A stretch of 50,768 nucleotides of DNA from DASUHT01 sp038230835 (GTDB lineage Bacteria; Actinomycetota; Thermoleophilia; Gaiellales; JAICJC01), in assembly GCA_038230835.1 (NCBI GenBank), contig JBBRMM010000023.1, forward strand, positions 1 through 50,768. Reading direction: 5' to 3'. How positions within the stretch are numbered: position 1 is the stretch's first letter; each line of letters begins with the position of its first letter. The position numbers were made by a program, and so were the translations under genes. The notes below the pieces were generated by a model. The model was not told the DNA's origin. It saw nothing but the letters and a program-made list of their open reading frames with translations, and did not search any database. Below, in pieces: positions 24,254 to 32,449 of the stretch.

Positions 24254-25252
24254 TCACATGAAGCCGCCCAGCAGCCCATATGCGACGGCCGCAGCCAGCG
24301 CCGCGGCCGGTAGCGTGAGCACCCAGGCGACGATGATCTCGGCGGCGACTCCCCAGCGCACCGCCGACAGCTTGGTGGTGGCGCCCGCCCCCATCACCGA
24401 CCCCGAGATGACCTGGGTGGTCGAGACCGGGAAGCCGCGCTGGGCGGTGAAGTACAGCACCAGGCTGGCCGTGGTCTGCGCCGCGAAGCCCTGCGGCGGC
24501 TCGAGCTTGAAGATGCGGGTGCCCATCGTGCGCATGATCCGCCAGCCGCCGACGTAGGTGCCGAGCGCGATCGCCGACGCCGCAGCCGCGATCACCCATG
24601 TCGGAATATCGGTCGGCGACGACGTGTGATGGGCGGCGAACAGCGCGAGCGCGATCACGCCCATCGTCTTCTGGGCGTCGTTGGTGCCGTGCAGGAAGGC
24701 CATCACCGAGCCGGTGAAGATCTGGAGGATCCGGAATCCGCGGTTGAGCGGCGCCGGCCGCACGCGCCGGAACACCCAGAGGATCACGAACATGATCGCA
24801 GCCGCGATCAGGAACCCGATGAAGGGGCTCTCGACCGCCGGGATCCCGACCTTTGACCATAGGCCGCTCCACTCCACGGTGTGGCCACCACCGCGCGCGA
24901 GCGCGGCTCCGACCAACCCACCGACCAGCGCGTGGGACGACGAGGACGGCAGTCCGAGATACCAGGTGAAGAGGTTCCAGCCGATGGCGCCGACCAGGCC
25001 CGCCACGATCAGGTGCCCGGTAACGAACCCCGGGTCGGTGTTGATCAGACCGCCGCCGACGGTCTTGGCCACCTTGGTCGAGGTGAACGCGCCGGCGAAG
25101 TTCATCACCGCGGCCACGAACACCGCGACTCGCGGGGTCAGCGCACGCGTCGACACCGAGGTGGCAACCGCGTTGGCGGTGTCGTGGAAGCCGTTGGTGA
25201 AGTCGAACGCGAGTGCGATCGCCACCACCACCACCAGCAGGGCATCGCTCAT
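24254..25252 (-). CDS. pit: PiT-family inorganic phosphate transporter
   Basis: The 332-residue protein has about ten membrane helices. Two inverted family signatures are seen: FDFTNGFHDTANAVATSVST near the N-terminus and FLHGTNDAQKTMGVIALALF near residue 190. It moves phosphate, usually as a metal-phosphate complex with protons. Its ATG overlaps the stop of the upstream DUF47 gene by four bases; Pit and DUF47 proteins are a well-known pair. The start MSDALLVVVVAIAL agrees with the usual family length. Confidence 0.94.
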   Translation of the reverse strand: MSDALLVVVVAIALAFDFTNGFHDTANAVATSVSTRALTPRVAVFVAAVMNFAGAFTSTKVAKTVGGGLINTDPGFVTGHLIVAGLVGAIGWNLFTWYLGLPSSSSHALVGGLVGAALARGGGHTVEWSGLWSKVGIPAVESPFIGFLIAAAIMFVILWVFRRVRPAPLNRGFRILQIFTGSVMAFLHGTNDAQKTMGVIALALFAAHHTSSPTDIPTWVIAAAASAIALGTYVGGWRIMRTMGTRIFKLEPPQGFAAQTTASLVLYFTAQRGFPVSTTQVISGSVMGAGATTKLSAVRWGVAAEIIVAWVLTLPAAALAAAVAYGLLGGFM

Positions 25253-25869
25253 CGGTTCTTCAGGTACACGCTCTCGAGCAGGTGGGCCACGTGCTCGCAG
25301 CCGTCCACCGCCTGCTCGAGGTCCTGGTGGATGTCCTTCCAGCGGATCACCACCAGCGGATCGAGGCCGCCCGAGAAGAGCGCGGCGGTGGCGGTACGCA
25401 CCAGGTGGTCACCCTCGTCCTCGAGCGTGTGCATGTCGATCAGGAGCTGGCTCACGTCCTTGAGACCGTTCAGCCCGGCGACCGCATCCGCGAGCTTGCT
25501 GACGGCGCGCAGGATCACGCCGGCCTGGTCTATGGCCTCCCGCGGCACCTCCTCCACGCCGTACAGGTTGAGCTCGTCAGCCACCTGATCCATGAAGTCG
25601 AGGATGTCGTCGAGCGCGGTGGCCAGGTCGTAGATGTCCTCGCGATCGATCGGCGTCACGAACGTGCGGTGCAGGAGTTGGACGATCTCGTGAGTGACCC
25701 GGTCGCCCTCATGCTCGCGATCCTTGATCTCGGCCACCAGAGGCCGCCGGTCCGGGTAGTGCTCCAGCAGATCGAGGAGCAGCTTGGCGGTCGCAACCAG
25801 GTTGGCGGCGGCCCGGTCGAAGAGCACGTAGAACTCGCGGGTCTGGGGAATGATCCGGATCTTGCCCAT
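25249..25869 (-). CDS. DUF47 (PhoU-like) protein, Pit accessory
   Basis: The 206-residue all-helical protein carries the DUF47 signature: FYVLFDRAAANLV near residue 14, IKDREHEGDRVTHEI near residue 45 and TLEDEGDHLVR near residue 155, with the acidic metal-binding residues of PhoU-like proteins. It is thought to tune Pit transporters. I used the ATG at 25869 (MGKIRIIPQTREFY), the usual family start; the longer frame adds an unrelated Arg-rich stretch. TATCGT ends 10 nt upstream. The 249 bp between this start and the next gene hold no further feature I can support. Confidence 0.92.
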   Translation of the reverse strand: MGKIRIIPQTREFYVLFDRAAANLVATAKLLLDLLEHYPDRRPLVAEIKDREHEGDRVTHEIVQLLHRTFVTPIDREDIYDLATALDDILDFMDQVADELNLYGVEEVPREAIDQAGVILRAVSKLADAVAGLNGLKDVSQLLIDMHTLEDEGDHLVRTATAALFSGGLDPLVVIRWKDIHQDLEQAVDGCEHVAHLLESVYLKNR

Positions 25870-26118
25870 CGGAGCGCACACGATACAGAGATGCCGTCCG
25901 ACCGGCGCTCGATACTCCAAACGGTCTCGTGGATCCACGCTCGACAATCACGGCCACGACGTGCGGCGGCGCCACCGACAGGACCGGCGGCGTTGCTCAG
26001 ACACTGCTCGCCTGGTGGCCGTGGGAACGGACGCTGGGCGGCTCGAGCGCTCCGTTCTCGAACATCGCGGGGCGCTCGTCCCGGGCGACATCGACGCACA
26101 CCTGACCGCGACGGGGGC

Positions 26119-26547
26119 TCAGAGATGGACGAGCGATCGCTCGAGCACGTCGCCAGTGGCGACGAACCCGCGCCGGACATAGAAGTCCATGCCCCGCCGG
26201 TCGACGTCCTCAGTGGGCACGACGACGCAGGCCAGGCGGCGGCTCATGGCGTAGCCTTCGACCCAGTCGAGCAGCGCGTGACCGACGCGCCGACCCTGAT
26301 CTGCGGGGGCGACCACCAGCTGGTCGATCACGAGCCGGTCGGCACGCTCGCAGACCGCCACATAGCCGGCGGGATGGCCGTCCGCCTCGGCCAGAAACAC
26401 CACATCGACGGTGAGCGCGGCTTCCGCGCGACCAGGCACCACCCCGCCGCTCGCGGCGACCACCTCGGGCACCGCCGCCTCGGCCACCAACCGGCGCAGC
26501 AGATCCTCGTCTGCGGAGCCGGCGGCACGCACGCGGATGTCGTTCAC
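26119..26547 (-). CDS. GNAT N-acetyltransferase
   Basis: The 142-residue protein fits a single GNAT fold. The acetyl-CoA loop is VAPADQGRRVGHALLDWVEG (about residues 77-96), preceded by the strand LVIDQLVV and followed by a C-terminal strand and helix with GMDFYVRRGFVATG (about 120-133). The substrate is unknown. The start is GTG at 26547 with GAGG about 9 nt upstream, in a 9-bp gap after the DUF4446 gene, so the genes from 28262 downwards probably form one operon. Confidence 0.85.
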   Translation of the reverse strand: MNDIRVRAAGSADEDLLRRLVAEAAVPEVVAASGGVVPGRAEAALTVDVVFLAEADGHPAGYVAVCERADRLVIDQLVVAPADQGRRVGHALLDWVEGYAMSRRLACVVVPTEDVDRRGMDFYVRRGFVATGDVLERSLVHL

Positions 26548-26556
26548 AGCCCCGCC

Positions 26557-27042
26557 TCAGGCCGGGCGAGATGCGTGCTCGAGCGCTTGGCGCTCCTCCG
26601 GTGAGAGCTCGATGTCGCTCTCTCCGACGCTGACATCCTTGATGTAGATGCGGGCATAGTCCCGGCCCTGGATCGCTGACAGAACGAGGCCCGAGCCGGT
26701 CGCATCCAGCACCGCTATCGTGGCCGACTGCTTGCCGCCCGAACCCTCGAGCGCATCGTACCGCAGCAGCGAGCGGCGCTGAAAGCAGCCGTCGACACGG
26801 CCGGTGGCGGCCTGCACCGCCGCCTCCACCGTTCCCGCCCGCTTCTCGACTCCTTCGACGCGGGCCAGCAGGCCTGCCGCGTACTCGACCAGGTCGCGGG
26901 TGCCGCTGCCCACCACCAGCCGCTGGTCACGCCGGATGCGGCGAAGCAGCACGACGAGGTAGAGGACGATCAGCAGCAGCAGCACCGCCGCTGCCGCCGC
27001 CGCACCAACCGCCACGTAGAGCGCCGTATCGGTGCGGCTCAC
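26557..27042 (-). CDS. DUF4446 membrane protein
   Basis: The 161-residue protein has one N-terminal membrane helix (about 7-33), a helical, coiled-coil-prone segment (about 45-80), and a compact C-terminal domain with the DUF4446 pattern RYDALEGSGGKQSATIAVLD and SGLVLSAIQGRDYARIYIK. The function of the family is not known. It overlaps the upstream 407-residue gene by four bases. The C-terminal tail is acidic and may be phosphorylated or exposed. Confidence 0.85.
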   Translation of the reverse strand: MSRTDTALYVAVGAAAAAAVLLLLIVLYLVVLLRRIRRDQRLVVGSGTRDLVEYAAGLLARVEGVEKRAGTVEAAVQAATGRVDGCFQRRSLLRYDALEGSGGKQSATIAVLDATGSGLVLSAIQGRDYARIYIKDVSVGESDIELSPEERQALEHASRPA

Positions 27043-28262
27043 GATCCCAGGAGGAAGTTGACGGTTGTCAGGATCCGGTTGTTGCTGAGGGTGTGCTCAC
27101 CCGGCACCTTGGTGACCCGCACACGCAGCGTGTACGGCTGGTTGTATGCGGGCGGGCTGGACGCCGAGAAGAGTGACCCGAACACCACCTTCGTGCTGGT
27201 GTGGGCGGCAATCGACGGGATTGTCTTGGTGAACGTCAGCGGGTTGCTGCCCGCAACCTGCTGCTGCAAGGTCAGCACGACCTGAACGCCGACCTCCTGG
27301 AAGTTGCCCGAGTCGGTGACCGTGGCGGTGAACGCCAGGTTGCTCACGACCTTCACGGTGCCGGTGCCGCCGGAGGTGAGCACCTTGCCCCCGGGGGTGA
27401 CCACGATCGTGCTGGCGATCGCCATGCCGTGCAGACCGTGCAGGGCGCCCTTGATGCGGAGGATCACCTGGCCGAAGTTCGCAGCCAGCACCAGCCCGGA
27501 GTCGGTCGGCTTGACGAACCGCGACGTGGGCACGTTCTTGGTGTGCGATACGTGGTTGGTCTGGAGGGCGTCCTGCGCGGTGGCCGCGAACGAGTCGGCG
27601 TAGATCACGTCGGACGCGAGCAGCTTGCGCGCGCACTTCGACATCTCGCCACCGGACGCGATCGCACTCTTGTGCTTGAACGCCGCGCTGGCGTCCTGCG
27701 CCATGCACTGCAGCCCGCTCAACCGGTAGCGCAGCGCCAGCACCAGGAACCCGTGGGCCGATTGGAGGGCATTCGTGGGCTTGATCGCGGCGGCCGCCGT
27801 GAACTGCGCCTGGGCGTCCTTCTCGGCCTTCTGGATACCGTCGGCGAAGGTCTGCGGCGTCAAACCAGGAGTGATCAGCAGCGCGTGGAACGCAGTGCCG
27901 GTCTTCTCGGACTGCCCGGCGACGCGCGCCACGTTGGTCAGATACTCGTCGGTTGCATTGGAGCTAGCGCCGGTGAAGAAGTTGATGACGAACCACAGCA
28001 GCAGCAAGACGACGACGATGCCCACACCAAGCACCGCCAACCGCGCGTACTCGACCTGCGGCCCACCACCCGGCGGTCGCCGTCCGCCCAGCACCGGCCG
28101 CCTCCCGCCGGGACGCGGCCGTCTCGGCGGGCGTTCCGAACGCGGGGCATCGGCGATCTGCGGAGCATCCGCGCCCAAGCCGCCGGCCGGGCGCGTGATC
28201 GCGGTGTCCTGGGGCTGGCTCGGCTCCTCCCAGTCCTCGTCGAAGAAGTCGTCAGGAGGCAC
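27039..28262 (-). CDS. Membrane-anchored protein with disordered basic N-terminus, unknown function
   Basis: This 407-residue protein has an acidic start (DDFFDEDWEEP), a Pro/Arg/Gly-rich cytoplasmic region to about residue 70, and one membrane helix (about 74-96). The extracytoplasmic part has a helical section (about 100-240) and a C-terminal beta-rich Ig/CARDB-like domain (about 290-405). I do not recognise the family. It is divergent from the phospho-signalling and cell-wall operon, which suggests an envelope role. The GTG start has TAGGCT ending exactly 6 nt before it and no Shine-Dalgarno site. Confidence 0.75.
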   Translation of the reverse strand: MPPDDFFDEDWEEPSQPQDTAITRPAGGLGADAPQIADAPRSERPPRRPRPGGRRPVLGGRRPPGGGPQVEYARLAVLGVGIVVVLLLLWFVINFFTGASSNATDEYLTNVARVAGQSEKTGTAFHALLITPGLTPQTFADGIQKAEKDAQAQFTAAAAIKPTNALQSAHGFLVLALRYRLSGLQCMAQDASAAFKHKSAIASGGEMSKCARKLLASDVIYADSFAATAQDALQTNHVSHTKNVPTSRFVKPTDSGLVLAANFGQVILRIKGALHGLHGMAIASTIVVTPGGKVLTSGGTGTVKVVSNLAFTATVTDSGNFQEVGVQVVLTLQQQVAGSNPLTFTKTIPSIAAHTSTKVVFGSLFSASSPPAYNQPYTLRVRVTKVPGEHTLSNNRILTTVNFLLGS

Positions 28263-28334
28263 GAAATCAGCCTACCATGCCGCGCGGACGCGGATTTGCA
28301 GGACTCTTCGCCCCGGCGGCAAAATCCAGTCCTT

Positions 28335-30023
28335 GTGGGTCAGCCCGCATCAAAGCTTCCCCATGACGACCTGGCCGGCCTCACCGTGGCCGGCCGCTAC
28401 CAGCTCGGAGAGCTGCTCGGCCGGGGCGGATTCGGAGCGGTGTACTCCGGCCGCGAGTCAGGCGGCGGTAAGGTGGCGGTCAAGGTGTTCTCGCGGGCGA
28501 CCGGGCTGGCATCGCGAGCCGAGCGCGAGGCACGCACCGCGTCGAAGCTCCAACACCCGAACATCCACGCGGTGGTCGGGGTCGAGCACGACGATCAGAA
28601 CGCCTACCTGATCTCGGAGCTGGTGGAAGGCGGCCGTTTCGACCGCACCGAGTTGACCGACGAGGAGGCTGTGCGCGCGGTGGCCGCGGTCTGCGACGCG
28701 CTGGCCCACGCCCATGCGCTGGGTGTCGTGCACCGCGACGTGAAGCCGGCGAACATCCTGATCTCCGACGACGGGGACGTGTGCCTGACCGACTTCGGCA
28801 TCGCCCGCGACGAGGACGCACGCGACACGACCCTCGACGAGCGGGTGCTCGGCACGCTCTCGTACATGGCGCCGGAGCAGGCCAGAGGCAAAGGCGCAAC
28901 CGGCGCAACCGACGTGTGGGCGGCTGCGCTGACGCTGTACGCGCGACTCGCGGGCCGCAACCCGTTCAAGGCCCGCAATCTGGCCGAGTTGCTCGAGAAG
29001 CTGGCCTCGGGGGCGCCGCCGCTGCGCGAGCGGCGACCGGAGCTGCCGGACAAGCTCACCCGGGCGATCGACCGTGCTCTCGACCGCGACCCCGCCCGCA
29101 GGCCAACGGCAGCAGGGTTCCGCGACCTGTTGCTGACCGCCATCGCGACGGAACTCGACGCCGAGGATGCGCGCGACCGGGCCCCGGTGTTCATACAGGG
29201 TGCCGAACCTGCTACCGGTGGGCGGCAATCCGGCCGCAACCGTTTTGCGGGCACGCATCTGGGTCGCGATCTGCGGCTGCCGCTGCGGACCACCGGGTCG
29301 CTGATCTGCGCCGGCGCCATGGTGTGGGCACTGGCGGCGTTCCCCGTCTACCCGGCGACCTGGTCGCTCCCGCTGGCGGTGCTCGCGGCGGTGCTCGCGT
29401 GGTGGCGGCCGACGGTCGCACTGTCGATCGGGTCGGCGCTGCTCGTCCCGGCGTTCTGGAACCACGCACAGGCCGCCGGGCTGGTGTGGATCGGATGCAG
29501 CGTGCTGTGGGTGACCGGCACCATACGCTGGGAAAAGCCGCGCTGCCTCTCTCCGCTGCTGGCGGTGCCGCTGGCGATGATCGGGCTTGGCCCGGCGTAC
29601 GTCCTCGTCGCCGCGACCGCTCCGACAGCCCGCCGGCGCGCCGCCGAGGCAGCCGCCGGAGGCGTGATCGTCCTGGTGGCGGGCGGGGTGCTGCCGGCCT
29701 CGGCAACGGCGGGGCTGGCCGGAGCGAACAACCCACTCGCGATCATGCGCGTCCTGGCCGGAGCGCCGCAGGCGACGGCAATCGCGGCCGCCATGGTGGC
29801 ATTCGCGGTGCTGCTGCCGGTGGCCTGGCACAATCGCCCCGACCGGCGCACCCAGGCGGTGGTCATGTGGGGCGTGGGGTTCGGGCTCGCGGTGGCCGGT
29901 CTGCCGCAGGTGATCGGCGCGCAGCCGCAGGCATGGGTCGGAGCGGCGGCCGCCGGCCTGCTCGCAGCTATAATCCCGGCCGCCCTGGCACTCGCCTCCC
30001 CCCGGCTCGCCTTCAGCCGGTGA
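28335..30023 (+). CDS. Ser/Thr protein kinase with polytopic membrane C-terminus
   Basis: The 562-residue protein has a Hanks-type kinase domain (about 20-280) with GRGGFGAVY (29-37), Lys50 in VAVKVF, HRDVKPANIL (133-142; catalytic Asp135), DFGIA and SYMAPEQARG. The C-terminal half (about 310-560) is unusual: eight or so membrane helices instead of the single helix and PASTA repeats of PknB. The GTG at 28335 gives a normal kinase start; the long upstream extension of the frame is antisense to the neighbour. CAAAAT lies 9 nt upstream, with TTGCAG 18 bp further. It opens the operon that ends with ddl. Confidence 0.9.
   Translation: MGQPASKLPHDDLAGLTVAGRYQLGELLGRGGFGAVYSGRESGGGKVAVKVFSRATGLASRAEREARTASKLQHPNIHAVVGVEHDDQNAYLISELVEGGRFDRTELTDEEAVRAVAAVCDALAHAHALGVVHRDVKPANILISDDGDVCLTDFGIARDEDARDTTLDERVLGTLSYMAPEQARGKGATGATDVWAAALTLYARLAGRNPFKARNLAELLEKLASGAPPLRERRPELPDKLTRAIDRALDRDPARRPTAAGFRDLLLTAIATELDAEDARDRAPVFIQGAEPATGGRQSGRNRFAGTHLGRDLRLPLRTTGSLICAGAMVWALAAFPVYPATWSLPLAVLAAVLAWWRPTVALSIGSALLVPAFWNHAQAAGLVWIGCSVLWVTGTIRWEKPRCLSPLLAVPLAMIGLGPAYVLVAATAPTARRRAAEAAAGGVIVLVAGGVLPASATAGLAGANNPLAIMRVLAGAPQATAIAAAMVAFAVLLPVAWHNRPDRRTQAVVMWGVGFGLAVAGLPQVIGAQPQAWVGAAAAGLLAAIIPAALALASPRLAFSR
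29969..29974 (+). promoter_or_regulatory. Perfect -10 box (TATAAT) near the end of the kinase gene
   Basis: A consensus TATAAT stands out in very GC-rich coding sequence about 80 bp before fhaA. It could start an internal transcript for fhaA and downstream genes. No -35 box is visible. Confidence 0.35.
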
Positions 30024-30055
30024 CCGCGGGCGCCGCGGCGGGCCACCCCCACTGC

Positions 30056-30877
30056 ATGAGCGTCCTACGCAGCATAGAACGGAAGATTGGCGGCCTGGTC
30101 GAGGGGGCGTTCGGTCGCACCTTTCGGTCGCGCGTGCAACCGGTGGAGCTCGCGCGCAAGTTGGCCAAGGAGATGGACGACCACCGCACGATCTCGATCC
30201 ACCGCGTGTACGTGCCCAACGGGTACACGGTGCACCTGAACCCGGCCGATCGCGAGCAATTTGCCGCCTACGAGCAGCAGATGACCAACGAGCTCGAGGA
30301 GTATCTGGTCGAGCACGCCCGCCGCGAGGGCTACAGCGTGGCCACGCGCCCCCGCGTCCTGCTGGAGACCGAGGACGAGCTGGGCGTCGGCCTGTTCGGT
30401 ATCTCGGTCGAGACCGCAGACGATCCCGCGCCGGCACCCGCATCCCGCGCAAACACTGGTGCCGGGGCGGCCCCGCCACCGGCACCGGTCGTCACGCCGC
30501 CGATCGTTCCCGCGCCGCCGATTCCCATTCCGGCGCCGGTTCCGTCCGCCGGCGAGACCATGGTCTACGCCCCCGATCCGACGCCCGTGGCGGTCGACCG
30601 CGCGGTCCTGCAATGGGACGGTCAGACGCTTGACCTGACCGCCGCCACGACCGTCATCGGCCGCTCGAGCGAGTGCGCAATCGTGCTTGCCGATGCCAAC
30701 GTGTCACGCCGCCACGCCGAGATCCGGCGCGTCGGTGACGGGTACTCGTTGGTCGACCTCGGCTCCACCAACGGCACCGAGGTGAACGGGCAGCGGATCG
30801 CGGAGACCGCGCTGATGAACGGTGATGTGATCGGCGTGGGCCAGACGCAGCTCACGTTCGAGCGCCGCCTTGGTTGA
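30056..30877 (+). CDS. fhaA: FhaA-like protein (DUF3662 and FHA domains)
   Basis: The 273-residue protein starts with a DUF3662 domain (about 1-120; RSRVQPVELARKLAKEMDD), continues with a Pro/Ala-rich linker (about 125-180), and ends with an FHA domain (about 190-270) containing GRSSECAIV, SRRHAEI and DLGSTNGTEVNG, the phospho-Thr-binding residues. In actinobacteria FhaA links Ser/Thr kinases with peptidoglycan synthesis (for example MurJ). The ATG at 30056 begins MSVLRSIERKIGGLVEG, the standard start. Its stop overlaps the next gene's TTG by 8 bp. Confidence 0.92.
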   Translation: MSVLRSIERKIGGLVEGAFGRTFRSRVQPVELARKLAKEMDDHRTISIHRVYVPNGYTVHLNPADREQFAAYEQQMTNELEEYLVEHARREGYSVATRPRVLLETEDELGVGLFGISVETADDPAPAPASRANTGAGAAPPPAPVVTPPIVPAPPIPIPAPVPSAGETMVYAPDPTPVAVDRAVLQWDGQTLDLTAATTVIGRSSECAIVLADANVSRRHAEIRRVGDGYSLVDLGSTNGTEVNGQRIAETALMNGDVIGVGQTQLTFERRLG

Positions 30878-31340
30878 ACAACTTCTGCTCGCGCTCAAGG
30901 TCGGCTTCGTGGTGCTGCTCTACCTGTTCGTGTGGCGGGTCATCCGAGTGGCCTCGCGTGACATCGCGGTCGGCCAGGAGAGCATGATCCTGGCACCGAT
31001 CCGGCCCGCGAAGCCGGCTCGCGCGGAGCCCGAACGCCCACCGGCACGGCTGGTGGTCACCCGTAGCCCCGAACTCCGGGAGGGCAGTGTGATCATGCTC
31101 GGCCACGCGCTGATGGCCGGCCGCGACGCGAATGCCGACATCCCGCTGCCCGCGGACGGATACGCCTCCGGCCAGCATGCGAGGTTCGTCCGCGGCGAGC
31201 AGGGCGACGTGGTCGAGGACATGGGCTCGACCAACGGCACGTTCGTCAACGGCGACCGGCTGCACGGTCTGCGGCCGCTCGCTGCGGGAGACGTGGTCAC
31301 GATCGGCCAGACCCAGCTCACGTACGAGGCCGGGACCTGA
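30870..31340 (+). CDS. fhaB: FhaB-like FHA protein with N-terminal membrane anchor
   Basis: The 156-residue protein has one membrane helix (about 5-25) and a C-terminal FHA domain (about 60-155) with MAGRDANADI, GQHARF and MGSTNGTFVNG. The usual Ser-Arg-x-His motif is altered to Ser-Gly-Gln-His. This is the FipA/FhaB type, an adaptor for phosphorylated division proteins. The start is TTG at 30870 overlapping fhaA; the helix would be broken by a later start. The stop overlaps the pstP ATG by one base. Confidence 0.9.
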   Translation: MVEQLLLALKVGFVVLLYLFVWRVIRVASRDIAVGQESMILAPIRPAKPARAEPERPPARLVVTRSPELREGSVIMLGHALMAGRDANADIPLPADGYASGQHARFVRGEQGDVVEDMGSTNGTFVNGDRLHGLRPLAAGDVVTIGQTQLTYEAGT

Positions 31341-32449
31341 TGCTCGGTGTCACCGACTTCGCCGGGGTGACGCAGACCGGCAACGTGCGCCGGCACAACG
31401 AGGACTCCTACCTGATCCGCAACCCGCTGTTCATGGTCGCCGACGGGGTCGGGGGGGCGGCGGCCGGCGAGCTGGCGTCGCGGATCGCAACCGAGGAATT
31501 CGCCTCACTCGACCTCGAGCGGTTCTCGGGCGAAGCGGCGCTGCGAGAGGCGATCGCGCGCGCGAACCGGCTCATCACCCAGCGGGCTGCCGACGACCCG
31601 AGCGTGGCAGGGATGGGCACAACCGTGGTCGCGGCGCTGGTCGGCGGCGACGGTCGGGTCGCGTTCGCGTATGTAGGGGACAGCCGCGCCTACCTGCTGC
31701 GCGGCGGGACGCTGCAGCGGCTGAGCGAGGACCACACGCTGGTGGGAGAGTTGGTGCGCAAAGGTGAGCTGAGCGAGGCAGACGCCGAGCGGCACCCCCA
31801 GCGAAATGTGATCACCCGCTCGCTGGGGGCGGACGCGGACGTGGAGGCCGACACCTTCGGCCTCGACGCGCAGGAGGGGGACGTTGTACTGCTGTGCTCG
31901 GACGGACTCAACACGATGATCGACGAGGCCGAGATCGGCCGCCTGATGGCCGAGGGCACCGATGCCGCAGGCCGGGCTCGCAACCTGGTGCGTGCCGCGC
32001 TCGCGGCGGGGGGCGAGGACAACGTGACGGCAGTCGTATTCGTGATCGGCCAGGCGGCTGACGACGACGAGCAGACCTCCGGCGAGCACATCCTGCCGGA
32101 CCGCATCGACATCGACGACGACGCGCCCGCAGGGCGCTCACGCGCGCGAACAGCCGCCCGCCTGTCCGTGGCGACCGTGATCGCCGTGGGGCTGGCCGTG
32201 GCGGCGATCACCGGTCTGCGCTGGAGCCATTTTGTCGGCGCCGACCAACGCACCGGCCGCGTGGCGATCTATCAGGGGCTCCCGATCGACCTGCCGTTCG
32301 GCGTCCACCTCTACCACGAGACGGAGCTCACCCCGGTCTCGTTCGCCACGCTCTCGGCGAGCCAGCGGAAGGCGTTGTTCGACCACTCGCTGCACTCGCT
32401 GGCCGACGCCCGGGCGACCGTGCAACCGATCGAGGCCGCGTCGCCGTGA
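31340..32449 (+). CDS. pstP: PP2C-family Ser/Thr phosphatase (PstP)
   Basis: The 369-residue enzyme has a PP2C catalytic domain (about 5-240), one membrane helix (about 272-294) and an extracytoplasmic tail of about 75 residues. The metal-binding and catalytic motifs are RRHNEDSYLI, VADGVGGAAAGE, GMGTTVVAAL, YVGDSRAYLLRGG, LLCSDGLNTMI and GGEDNVTAVVF. It reverses phosphorylation by the operon's kinases. The ATG overlaps the fhaB stop by one base, and the end overlaps the ftsW/rodA start by four, so translation is coupled through the operon. Confidence 0.95.
   Translation: MLGVTDFAGVTQTGNVRRHNEDSYLIRNPLFMVADGVGGAAAGELASRIATEEFASLDLERFSGEAALREAIARANRLITQRAADDPSVAGMGTTVVAALVGGDGRVAFAYVGDSRAYLLRGGTLQRLSEDHTLVGELVRKGELSEADAERHPQRNVITRSLGADADVEADTFGLDAQEGDVVLLCSDGLNTMIDEAEIGRLMAEGTDAAGRARNLVRAALAAGGEDNVTAVVFVIGQAADDDEQTSGEHILPDRIDIDDDAPAGRSRARTAARLSVATVIAVGLAVAAITGLRWSHFVGADQRTGRVAIYQGLPIDLPFGVHLYHETELTPVSFATLSASQRKALFDHSLHSLADARATVQPIEAASP

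Noticed and set aside
25870..26118. Possible gene in the 249-bp gap before the DUF47 gene
   Set aside because: The short frames there have no start signal, no codon-bias pattern and no recognisable product.
27201..28334. A 378-codon upstream extension of the first Ser/Thr kinase
   Set aside because: It is antisense to the 407-residue protein and gives Arg/Gly-rich sequence. The kinase begins normally at GTG 28335.
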